This document shows, piece by piece, positions 1-6,205 of a stretch of DNA of 6,205 nt. Within the stretch, counting starts at the first letter, position 1, and each line of letters starts with the position of its first letter. This stretch comes from JBJKPP01 sp046706145 (lineage in GTDB: Bacteria; Bacteroidota; Ignavibacteria; Ignavibacteriales; Ignavibacteriaceae), in assembly GCA_046706145.1 (NCBI GenBank), contig JBJKPP010000226.1, forward strand, positions 1 through 6,205, given 5' to 3'. The notes beneath the pieces are model-generated. The model was not told the DNA's origin, ran no database searches, and worked only from the letters and a program-made list of their open reading frames with translations. The position numbers were made by a program, and so were the translations under genes.

Positions 1-2153
1 GAAAGCAGATAAACAATTCCAAGGGAGCTTGACCCAAGAACTTTACGTATGCCTATTTCTTTGCTTCTTCTTTCCGCAGTAAAAGCTGATAAACCGAAAA
101 GTCCAAGGCAAGAAATTATTATTGCCATTCCGGCAAAGTAACGAGATAAAACAGACACCCTTTGTTCAGAGACATATAATTTTTGATATTCTTTATCCAG
201 GAATTTATAATCAAAAGAAAATCCGGGATTAAAATTTGAGTAAAACTTACTAAGCCTATCTAACGTTTCTTTTTCCATTCCGGCTTTTATCTTTGCCATA
301 ACGACCAGAGAGTTTTTGGGGTTTAATATGAAAAACAACGGTTTTACTTGCTCATGAAGTGATTCGAAATTAAAATTGGGTGTTACACCTATTATATGCC
401 GTTGTTTTCCCCATAAGTTTACTGTTTTGCCAATCGGGTTTTTTAATCCCATAATACTAATAGCTGCCTCGTTAAAAATGATAGCAGAACTATCTGCACC
501 ATAGTTCCTGGAAAAGCTGCGGCCTTCTTTTAATTGAATACCAAGCGTTTTAAGCAAATCATAGTTTACATCTCCAACTAAAAAGCGTATTGAAGTTCCT
601 GCGGTTTTTCCATGCCAATTTAAACCATACGTACCATTGTCAATGCCGATTATACTTTGGGACATACTCGAAGCATTTACTACCCCGGGAATGCTCCTCA
701 TTTCGGAAAGAAAACTATCAAGATGGTTTGCTACATTTCCTTCTATATTAAAGTAAATTACATTGTCTTTGTTATAACCAAGATTCTTTGTCTGTATAAA
801 CTGCATTTGTTCATAAACAACCACTACGGCGGTAATGAGTATTACCGATAAAGTAAACTGAAATACTACTAATCCTTTGCGTATCCATATCTCGCCAATT
901 GAACTTTTTGTTTTGCTTTTTAATACAGCAGCTGGGTTGAATCCGGAAAGGTACAGCGCAGGATAACTTCCGGCAATTAGGCCGGTAAGTAATGTGATTC
1001 CTATAATTAAGAGGACCTCATTTGCATTTAAACTAAGCGAAAGATCTTTTCCCGTTAGAGCGTTAAACTCCGGAAGAATAAATTCAATCATTGCAAGAGC
1101 GATAAACAATGATATGAACGCCATCAAAGTGGATTCACTGATATACTGAATTATGAGTGATTTTCTTGAACCCCCGATCGCTTTTTTGATTCCAATTTCT
1201 TTCATTCTTCCCGATGCTTTTGCGGTGGAAAGATTCATGAAATTGATGCATGCGATTAAAAGGATAAAAAGAGCAATCAACGAGAAAAGCTTAACATACT
1301 CAATCCTTCCACCTGACTGCATACCGTTTTCATATTTATTATATAGATAGCTATCCGAGTAACGTCGGATAAACAAAGTGGTATTAGAACTAGGGACTTT
1401 GGTCTTTATGAATCCAGCAATTTTCTTTTCAAAGTCTTTAGCATTAGTTCCTTTTTTTAAGAGAACATAAGCATAAGGACCTGAATTGCCCCATTGAATA
1501 TCTCTGTGTGCATATTTGCTGAGTTTTACCCACTCTTCCCATGTCAAAACAAATTCAAAATTCTCAGTGGAGTTATCAGGAATTCCTTTGAACACACCTG
1601 AAACCATTGCTTGCATTTTGAAGCCAAGAAGCTGCCACTCAACGGATTTACCAACAGCATTCTTAGAAGTGCCGAATATCTTCTTGGCAAGATTTTTAGA
1701 AATAACAATAGAGTTGTCGCCTGATAAAACCTGGTTTGAATTTCCTTGCAGCAAGTTATAAGAAAAAACATTAAAAAAATCTTTCCCTGCAAATTGTCCC
1801 ATTGCCTTTATATGCTTATTTCCGTTTGAAAGGGTGAAGTTTCCAAACCATTCCGAAGGAGTAACGAATGTGGCATACTGAACTTCGGGCATTTCGTCTG
1901 CAAGTGCCTGTGCAAGCTTATCGGGCGTATTTCCCCCAGTAGTTATGCCGTTAGAGTTTTTATTGTTTTCCATAACCTGATACAACCGGCGGTCGTTCTT
2001 ATTCCACTTATCAACATTTAGTTCGCTGTTTACCCAAAGATAAATCAGCAAAGTACACGCAAGTCCGGTTGATAAACCGATCAGATTAATAAAAAAAGTG
2101 CCCTTAAAACGTTTAAAACTCCTGAGGATGATTAAAAAGTAATGTTTTAGCAT
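1..2153 (-). CDS. ABC transporter permease, double MacB_PCD/FtsX type (3'-truncated)
   Basis: This is the membrane subunit of an MacB/LolC/FtsX-family ABC transporter. Reverse-strand translation is open from ATG 2153 to the window edge: 717 full codons, with about 75 residues and the last membrane helices missing. Order of parts: helix 1 at about residues 19-41, periplasmic MacB-like domain to about 285, FtsX helices at about 287-308, 333-360 and 379-402, helix 5 at about 427-447, a second periplasmic domain to about 665, and the start of the second FtsX domain at about 671. Family signatures are ACINFMNLSTAKASGR (301-316), the cytoplasmic coupling motifs KEIGIKK (318-324) and KEIGIRK (698-704), and NFNFESLH (593-600). 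An in-frame TAG at 2166-2168 lies just upstream and the next Met is at residue 61, so the start is well supported; no Shine-Dalgarno is visible. No ATP-binding domain is fused, so a separate ATPase is needed. The substrate is unknown. It is a different subfamily from the other permease here: its pre-helix stretch has YSDSYLY and GGRIEYVKLFS instead of LSDIHLKS. Confidence 0.95.
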   Translation of the reverse strand, partial: MLKHYFLIILRSFKRFKGTFFINLIGLSTGLACTLLIYLWVNSELNVDKWNKNDRRLYQVMENNKNSNGITTGGNTPDKLAQALADEMPEVQYATFVTPSEWFGNFTLSNGNKHIKAMGQFAGKDFFNVFSYNLLQGNSNQVLSGDNSIVISKNLAKKIFGTSKNAVGKSVEWQLLGFKMQAMVSGVFKGIPDNSTENFEFVLTWEEWVKLSKYAHRDIQWGNSGPYAYVLLKKGTNAKDFEKKIAGFIKTKVPSSNTTLFIRRYSDSYLYNKYENGMQSGGRIEYVKLFSLIALFILLIACINFMNLSTAKASGRMKEIGIKKAIGGSRKSLIIQYISESTLMAFISLFIALAMIEFILPEFNALTGKDLSLSLNANEVLLIIGITLLTGLIAGSYPALYLSGFNPAAVLKSKTKSSIGEIWIRKGLVVFQFTLSVILITAVVVVYEQMQFIQTKNLGYNKDNVIYFNIEGNVANHLDSFLSEMRSIPGVVNASSMSQSIIGIDNGTYGLNWHGKTAGTSIRFLVGDVNYDLLKTLGIQLKEGRSFSRNYGADSSAIIFNEAAISIMGLKNPIGKTVNLWGKQRHIIGVTPNFNFESLHEQVKPLFFILNPKNSLVVMAKIKAGMEKETLDRLSKFYSNFNPGFSFDYKFLDKEYQKLYVSEQRVSVLSRYFAGMAIIISCLGLFGLSAFTAERRSKEIGIRKVLGSSSLGIVYLL

Positions 2154-2537
2154 ATTATTTTTTATCTATAATTTTTGAGAAAATTAATTCTATATCGTAT
2201 AATAACATAGTAAAGTTCACTTAAGAAAATAATGTGAAGCCAGTGTTCCGAATGCAACAAATATGCCTTATTAAATCGGAAAAATTAATTTTTGCATCCC
2301 TTAAATATTCCTTTTATGTAATGATATTACCATTTAGATTTTTCATTATTAAAACCGATGATATTATGTGTGCGCTCGCGTTACAATGGTGTTCACAGAC
2401 GGACGAAAAACTTTATATCAGGGTTTGCCAGAACGCTCTTTTTATTTGTTACTATCATGCAGTAAAGGATTGGGGAAAGGCACTCTTAATACTCAACGAT
2501 TTGGATATGAAAGTTCCTTCGTATTAAAATTTTTGGC
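2154..2537. other. 384-base region without a convincing gene
   Basis: This lies between the repeat-protein stop and the start of the downstream permease, both read on the minus strand. The part at about 2154-2345 is very AT-rich and would hold any promoter for the permease, but I see no good -35/-10 pair or Bacteroidota-type TAnnTTTG box. The part at about 2360-2480 is visibly richer in G and C. Two overlapping plus-strand frames are open. One is a 97-codon frame with a GTG start (2234-2527), cysteine- and aromatic-rich and unlike any family I know. The other is a 51-codon frame with an ATG start (2386-2541), containing PERSFYLLLS and NTQRFGYESSF. Neither has a clear ribosome binding site. 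The second would run 4 bases into the convergent repeat gene. I do not call either as a gene; a decayed gene, a dispersed repeat or a small RNA are all possible. Confidence 0.5.
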
Positions 2538-3833
2538 TTAATTAAAATGGGCATTAATAATTGGTAAAATTTTTGTTAACGGAGAGTTATTGCCTGCAAA
2601 GTTAATTAGCCCCAATTGAATACCGTGTAAATTCTCAGCAAAATTAAATATTCCAATTGATAGACCGTATTGTGAATCTTGAATATCGTTATATGAAGAT
2701 ATTGAAACCCCTTTCATAATATCTATCTTGGTCCAGCCCGCTGTGACATTCAACAAATCGAATTCATTTGCTTCCGTCTTATATCCTGCAAAGTTAAATG
2801 CCGTAATATTTTCTTTGCTTCGCACACCCGCGACTGCAGCATTAAAACCTTGAATGTTAGCCTGTGATACTACAGCTAAACCGCCTATGTTAAATCCAGT
2901 TATGTCGCCCTGAGACACCAATGTAATTCCGGCAAGATTAATTCCAGTTAGTTCCTGCTGGCTAACTATAGCGAGTCCAGCCAAATTTACGCCATTTGTT
3001 TCGCCTTCCGACACAACAGCTAAACCGCCGGCATTAATGCCTGTTAAATTATTCTGAGCAACTAATGCAACCCCGGTTATGTTAATTCCTGTCATTTTTC
3101 CTTGTGACACAACGGCAATACTGCCGAGGTCGATACCGGTTAAGTCTTTTTGAGATACAACCGCTATACCACCAAGATTTATCCCGGTCATTTCTCCCTG
3201 AGATACAACTGCAAGACCTCCAAGCTTAATACCTGTTAAACTTTTTTGAGAAACAACGGCTAGACCACCCATACTTATTCCTGTCATTTCTCCCTCTGAA
3301 ACAGTAGCGAGACCGCCAAGATTAATTCCCTGCTGACTTCCCTCAGAAACAGAAGCTAATCCACCGAAATTAAGACCTCTCAGATCGCCCTGTGAAACAG
3401 TAGCCAATCCACCAAAATTTAATCCTTCAGCATTTCCTCCAGATACAACTGCCAGGCCGCCTAAATTAATTCCGCGTATATTTTCTTCGGCTACACTTGC
3501 AGCTATTCCAAAGGAGAGCCCCTGTAGCGTTCCGGCAAATGGTGCCAGACCTATTGCTATTCCACTGATTCTTGAGCCGGGATTTCTTTCAGGTTTCCAG
3601 AAGGTAATATTAATACCAGTTATTTCATCTACTCCACAGTCAGAGATATTAAAACGAATACCGTTCCAAGTTTGTGAATTGCCGAAGCTTATACCGGAGT
3701 TGTTTGACCCTAGGTCCAAACTTGAATATGAACATTGAACCGCAGAAGAATCATCAAAAAAAGGTATCTTCATTTGTGCGAATATGGAAGAACTAAAAAG
3801 TAAAGCAAATATTAGAATAGTTAGTTTTCTCAT
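2538..3833 (-). CDS. secreted/surface 16-residue-repeat protein, LA_2272-like
   Basis: This is a predicted exported protein of about 431 residues with no catalytic motif. An in-frame ATG at 3860 would add nine residues, but the ATG at 3833 begins a textbook signal peptide: MRKL, a hydrophobic core TILIFALLF, and a likely cut after SSSIFA. It is also preceded by GGGGGA five bases upstream, so I prefer this start. The mature part has an N-terminal region of about 85 residues, then fifteen perfect 16-residue units, a short linker region, and two shorter 14-residue-type units near the end (GLSIGIFNFAENLH, then GIQLGLINFAGNN), finishing with LPIINAHFN. The repeat and the closing IGIxNxAxNLxGIQLGLIN pattern resemble the LA_2272 surface-repeat proteins known from Leptospira and Bacteroidota; that assignment is from memory of the family. 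A beta-solenoid fold is likely by inference. No lipobox cysteine follows the signal core, so it is probably not a lipoprotein. The position between two ABC permeases on the same strand is suggestive but does not prove a shared function. Confidence 0.9.
   Translation of the reverse strand: MRKLTILIFALLFSSSIFAQMKIPFFDDSSAVQCSYSSLDLGSNNSGISFGNSQTWNGIRFNISDCGVDEITGINITFWKPERNPGSRISGIAIGLAPFAGTLQGLSFGIAASVAEENIRGINLGGLAVVSGGNAEGLNFGGLATVSQGDLRGLNFGGLASVSEGSQQGINLGGLATVSEGEMTGISMGGLAVVSQKSLTGIKLGGLAVVSQGEMTGINLGGIAVVSQKDLTGIDLGSIAVVSQGKMTGINITGVALVAQNNLTGINAGGLAVVSEGETNGVNLAGLAIVSQQELTGINLAGITLVSQGDITGFNIGGLAVVSQANIQGFNAAVAGVRSKENITAFNFAGYKTEANEFDLLNVTAGWTKIDIMKGVSISSYNDIQDSQYGLSIGIFNFAENLHGIQLGLINFAGNNSPLTKILPIINAHFN
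2802..3521 (-). repeat. fifteen tandem 48-base coding repeats (16-residue units)
   Basis: These are fifteen consecutive 16-residue units without a single insertion or deletion. The working consensus is G-[IL]-N-[LF]-G-G-L-A-V-V-S-[QE]-G-[ED]-[ML]-T. The first position is Gly in all fifteen units and position 3 is Asn in most. The best units are GINLGGLATVSEGEMT and GIKLGGLAVVSQGEMT; the first (GLSFGIAASVAEENIR) and last (GFNAAVAGVRSKENIT) units are degenerate, as expected for capping coils. At the DNA level neighbouring units differ at many third-codon positions. The array is therefore old and held by protein-level selection, not a recent slippage expansion. Confidence 0.93.
3777..3833 (-). 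other. signal peptide of the repeat protein
   Basis: The 19 residues from the preferred start have a short basic start (MRKL), a hydrophobic core, and a small-residue end SIFA followed by Q. This is the classic type I signal peptidase pattern (A-x-A-like, cut before Gln) that is common in Bacteroidota exported proteins. There is no cysteine at the cut site, which argues against lipid attachment. The exact cleavage point is inferred. Confidence 0.8.
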
Positions 3834-3838
3834 TTTTA

Positions 3839-3844
3839 TCCCCC
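3839..3844 (-). promoter_or_regulatory. Shine-Dalgarno-like site that decides the repeat-protein start
   Basis: On the minus strand GGGGGA ends five bases before the ATG at 3833. No comparable purine run precedes the alternative ATG at 3860. With the signal-peptide layout this supports the shorter protein. In Bacteroidota such sites are often weak or absent, so on its own this is modest evidence. Confidence 0.5.
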
Positions 3845-3891
3845 AGTATCTATTTAACATTTTGACTATTATTTAATTAGAATAGTTACAT

Positions 3892-3920
3892 AGCGTAGCC
3901 ATATATATCATAATTGTAAA
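3892..3920 (-). promoter_or_regulatory. possible weak promoter for the repeat-protein gene
   Basis: On the minus strand TTTACA (3915-3920) matches five of six bases of a TTGACA -35 box. It is followed after 17 bases by TACGCT (3892-3897), which matches only three of six of TATAAT. The position, about 60 bases before the start codon, is reasonable. The gap is AT-rich so chance matches are likely, and a Bacteroidota housekeeping promoter would look different. Read-through from the upstream permease is the alternative. Confidence 0.18.
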
Positions 3921-3922
3921 CC

Positions 3923-3943
3923 CTAAACATTTTAAATATTTAG
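3923..3943. repeat. 21-base near-perfect AT-rich palindrome between permease and repeat gene
   Basis: The outer arms CTAAA and TTTAG and the inner arms ATTT and AAAT pair around a central T, with a single mismatch (C opposite A) between them. It lies 24 bases after the stop of the upstream permease, just upstream of the TTTACA box. As a hairpin it would have a closed, loop-poor and weak AT stem, and no strong T run follows on the minus strand, so it is a poor intrinsic terminator. An operator-like binding site or chance in AT-rich DNA are the other readings. Confidence 0.35.
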
Positions 3944-3966
3944 TTTTCCACTTATCATTTGATACA

Positions 3967-6205
3967 TTATTCATATCGCAAAGATTTCACCGGATTTGCA
4001 GTCGCCGCTCTTATTGCCTGATATCCAACTGTGATTATTGCAATTAACAAAGCACAAACTCCGGAAAGAATAAATATCCAGACGCTAATGTTTATCCTGT
4101 ATGCAAAGTTCTGCAGCCAATCGCTCATAAAGTAATATGCAAGCGGACAAGCTATTATGTTTGCAATTAATACCCATTTGGTAAATTCTTTTGTAAGCAT
4201 AAATATTATTTCGGGAACACTTGCACCCAGGACTTTTCTTATTCCAATTTCTTTTGTCCTTTGTTCTGCGGTGTACGCAGCTAATCCCAGAAGGCCAAGA
4301 CATGCAATGAAAATTGCCAAAATTGAAAACACAGAAAATATTTGCCCAGTCCTTTGTTCTGAGGCATAAAGTTTTGCAAAATCATTATTGAAGAAAGAGT
4401 AATTGAAAGCTTCATCACCCGCATATTTTTGCCAGATGGCTGATATATCTCCTATTGTATTTTTAACGTTTTGTGGGGCGAACCTAACAGAAACAAAAGG
4501 ACCGAACCCATTATGACCGAATAAATGCATAATCAATGGTTCAATTTTTTGGTGAAGAGATTCAAAATTGAAGTTATCCGTAACACCTACAACTTTGAAT
4601 TTTAAGGATTTTGCAGGTGTTTCACCCATTTGAATAATATATTTTCCAATGGGATTTTTTAAACCAAAAGCCTTTACAGCAGCTTCATTTAATATAACGG
4701 CCATAGTATCGCTTGAAAAAACTTTTGAGAAGAATCTACCTTCTTTCATCTTAATCTTATATGTATTAACAAAGTTGTAATCAGTATAGAAATGCTTTAT
4801 ATCTTTTACGTCCTCCGGTCCAGCTCCATCACGTTTGTAAGCATTATCGCCATATTGCTCTCCAGGTACAGTCGTTGAATTTGTTGCATCAATTATATTA
4901 CTGTTCTGCATCAAATTATTCTTAAAAGAATTAATATCTTTTCCAATATCATCAGTATTTTTTATTACTAAAATTTGGTCTCTATCAAATCCTAGTTTTT
5001 TATTCTGAAGGTAATCGAGCTGACTTTTTATGATAAACGTTCCGACAATTAATATTATGGAGATAGAGAATTGTGTTATTACTAAAGTATTCCTAAGCCA
5101 TGCTCTAGAAGAAGATTTTTTAGAACTGCCTCTTAATACTTTTACCGGGATAAAAGATGAAAGTACAAATGAAGGATAAATTCCTGCTATCAAACCAACT
5201 ATAAGTATAAAACCAATAAGAACTGGGAAAGTGTAAAAGTTATTGAAAATATGTAGAGCAAGTTGTTTACCTGCTATGTAATTAAATGTTGGGAGAAAGA
5301 GTTCAACAAGCAGTATAGCAAGAATCATAGCTATGAAACTCATGAGAATTGTTTCCGTTAAGAATTGTCTTATGAGTAAGGCCTGGCTTGAACCGAGAGT
5401 CTTTCTTATTCCTACTTCTTTTGCTCTGCCTGTAGAGCGTGCAGTTGATAAGTTCATAAAATTAATACATCCAATTAGGAGAATAGCAAAAGCAATTAAG
5501 GAGAAGATATAAATATATATTACATCACCGTTTGGCTCTATTTCAAACTCTAAGTGTGACTTCAAATGAATATCTGAGAGTGGCTGTAAAACATATTTAT
5601 ACTGACTTCCCCCTGCCAGCAATTGATCGTAAGTTATCCCAGCCGCCTTTTGTAACTGTGGACCCGCATATGTTTTTGTAATATTATGTATTTTCTTTTC
5701 AAGCTCGGTAATATTGGTCCCTTTTTTCAATTGTAAATAAGTGTAGTAATTATTGCTTAGCCACCACTGGTCGTTCCAGGGTTTGTAATGTGAAAGTGAA
5801 CCAAGAAAGTCAAAATGAAAACTTGAGTTTTGCGGAAAGTCTTTAATAACTCCGGTAACAATATAATCTACTCGTCTATCCGCATTTAAGATCTTTCCGA
5901 TCGGGTCTTCGTTACCAAAATATTTTTTAGCTGTTGATTCTGTTATGACTACCGAATTAGGCTGATTCAATGCGCTCTTTGGATCACCTTCAATGAAAGG
6001 AATTGTAAATATGTCAAAAAACGTTGAATCAACCCAGTAAAACTTTTCTTCGCTAAACGCCTTATCTTTGTATCTAATCACAGGATACCCGTAGTTTCTG
6101 ATTCTTGTGAAATTAACTACCCCTGGAATTTCTCGGGTGAAGGTTGGCCCGCAGGGTGCACATGAAGCTGCCGAATTTATCTCATGATTTCCAATTTTTG
6201 CAGCA
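3967..6205 (-). CDS. ABC transporter permease, double MacB_PCD/FtsX type (5'-truncated)
   Basis: This is the permease subunit of an MacB/LolC/FtsX-type ABC transporter, ending at TAA 3967-3969 with the family-typical tail NPVKSLRYE. The frame stays open to the right edge, giving 745 visible residues. A GTG at 6081 could be mistaken for the start, but the 41 residues upstream (including PTFTREIPGVVNFTRIR) fit the family, so the true start and helix 1 (about 50 residues) lie outside. Visible numbering: first periplasmic domain 1 to about 225 with LSDIHLKS (209-216); FtsX helices at about 229-249, 274-301 and 324-346; helix at about 373-393; second periplasmic domain to about 615 with NFNFESLH (544-551); last helices at about 621-644, 673-693 and 707-731. 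Coupling motifs are KEVGIRK (262-268) and KEIGIRK (651-657). No ATPase domain is present and the substrate is unknown. It lies on the same strand 133 bases before the repeat-protein gene, and co-transcription is possible. Confidence 0.95.
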   Translation of the reverse strand, partial: AAKIGNHEINSAASCAPCGPTFTREIPGVVNFTRIRNYGYPVIRYKDKAFSEEKFYWVDSTFFDIFTIPFIEGDPKSALNQPNSVVITESTAKKYFGNEDPIGKILNADRRVDYIVTGVIKDFPQNSSFHFDFLGSLSHYKPWNDQWWLSNNYYTYLQLKKGTNITELEKKIHNITKTYAGPQLQKAAGITYDQLLAGGSQYKYVLQPLSDIHLKSHLEFEIEPNGDVIYIYIFSLIAFAILLIGCINFMNLSTARSTGRAKEVGIRKTLGSSQALLIRQFLTETILMSFIAMILAILLVELFLPTFNYIAGKQLALHIFNNFYTFPVLIGFILIVGLIAGIYPSFVLSSFIPVKVLRGSSKKSSSRAWLRNTLVITQFSISIILIVGTFIIKSQLDYLQNKKLGFDRDQILVIKNTDDIGKDINSFKNNLMQNSNIIDATNSTTVPGEQYGDNAYKRDGAGPEDVKDIKHFYTDYNFVNTYKIKMKEGRFFSKVFSSDTMAVILNEAAVKAFGLKNPIGKYIIQMGETPAKSLKFKVVGVTDNFNFESLHQKIEPLIMHLFGHNGFGPFVSVRFAPQNVKNTIGDISAIWQKYAGDEAFNYSFFNNDFAKLYASEQRTGQIFSVFSILAIFIACLGLLGLAAYTAEQRTKEIGIRKVLGASVPEIIFMLTKEFTKWVLIANIIACPLAYYFMSDWLQNFAYRINISVWIFILSGVCALLIAIITVGYQAIRAATANPVKSLRYE

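Noticed and set aside
1153..1350. 65-codon plus-strand open frame
   Set aside because: It lies entirely inside the permease reading frame on the opposite strand, antisense to its FtsX helices, so it is a shadow of that gene. The same holds for the frames at 657-851 and 1516-1761.
1544..1792. 82-codon minus-strand frame within the left-hand permease
   Set aside because: It is out of phase with the permease, which translates cleanly through this stretch in another frame with family-typical sequence.
2486..2527. Inverted repeat TTAATAC / GTATTAA just after the repeat-protein stop, considered as a terminator
   Set aside because: The stem is only 7 AT-rich base pairs with a 28-base loop, and no T run follows it on the minus strand, so it is not a credible intrinsic terminator.
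2802..3521. Repeat array considered as a CRISPR or non-coding tandem repeat
   Set aside because: The 48-base period is a whole number of codons in a long open frame, the units vary at synonymous positions, and there are no unique spacers.
3834..3860. Longer start (ATG at 3860) for the repeat protein
   Set aside because: It would place MLNRYWGIK before a standard signal peptide and has no ribosome binding site. The ATG at 3833 has both a GGGGGA site and an ideal signal-peptide start.
4085..4369. Short frames on both strands near the 3' end of the right-hand permease
   Set aside because: Both overlap the conserved second FtsX domain of the permease and have no features of their own.
6079..6081. 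GTG as the start of the right-hand permease
   Set aside because: The frame continues upstream to the window edge with family-like sequence, and starting here would remove the first membrane helix and part of the periplasmic domain.

Overview
This 6.2-kb window is AT-rich, and everything convincingly coding lies on the minus strand. The two permeases are the double-length FtsX/MacB type (about 790-800 residues, no fused ATPase) that is abundant in Bacteroidota and relatives such as Ignavibacteria. One permease gene has no Shine-Dalgarno sequence, and the two visible stops are TAA. Together these suggest a Bacteroidota/Ignavibacteria-like bacterium. That placement is an inference; no rRNA or other taxonomic marker is present.

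Layout in the direction of transcription (right to left): (1) 6205-3967, an ABC transporter permease missing about its first 50 residues beyond the right edge; (2) a 133-base gap with a short AT-rich palindrome and a weak promoter-like pair; (3) 3833-2538, a secreted or surface protein of about 431 residues built from fifteen uninterrupted 16-residue repeats; (4) a 384-base region with no convincing gene; (5) 2153-1, a second ABC permease of a different subfamily, missing about its last 75 residues beyond the left edge.

The permeases are anchored in the inner membrane and carry large periplasmic MacB-type domains. Each would need a separate LolD/MacB-like ATPase, which is not in the window. 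In well-studied relatives (MacB, LolCDE, FtsEX) such transporters work on periplasmic or outer-membrane molecules, or act as mechanotransmitters. The repeat protein between them has a signal peptide and a glycine/asparagine-patterned repeat resembling the LA_2272-type surface-repeat proteins. A functional link between the repeat protein and the transporters is possible but rests only on co-location. The most notable items are the regular solenoid-like repeat with a 32-residue super-period, and the unexplained intergenic block at about 2154-2537.
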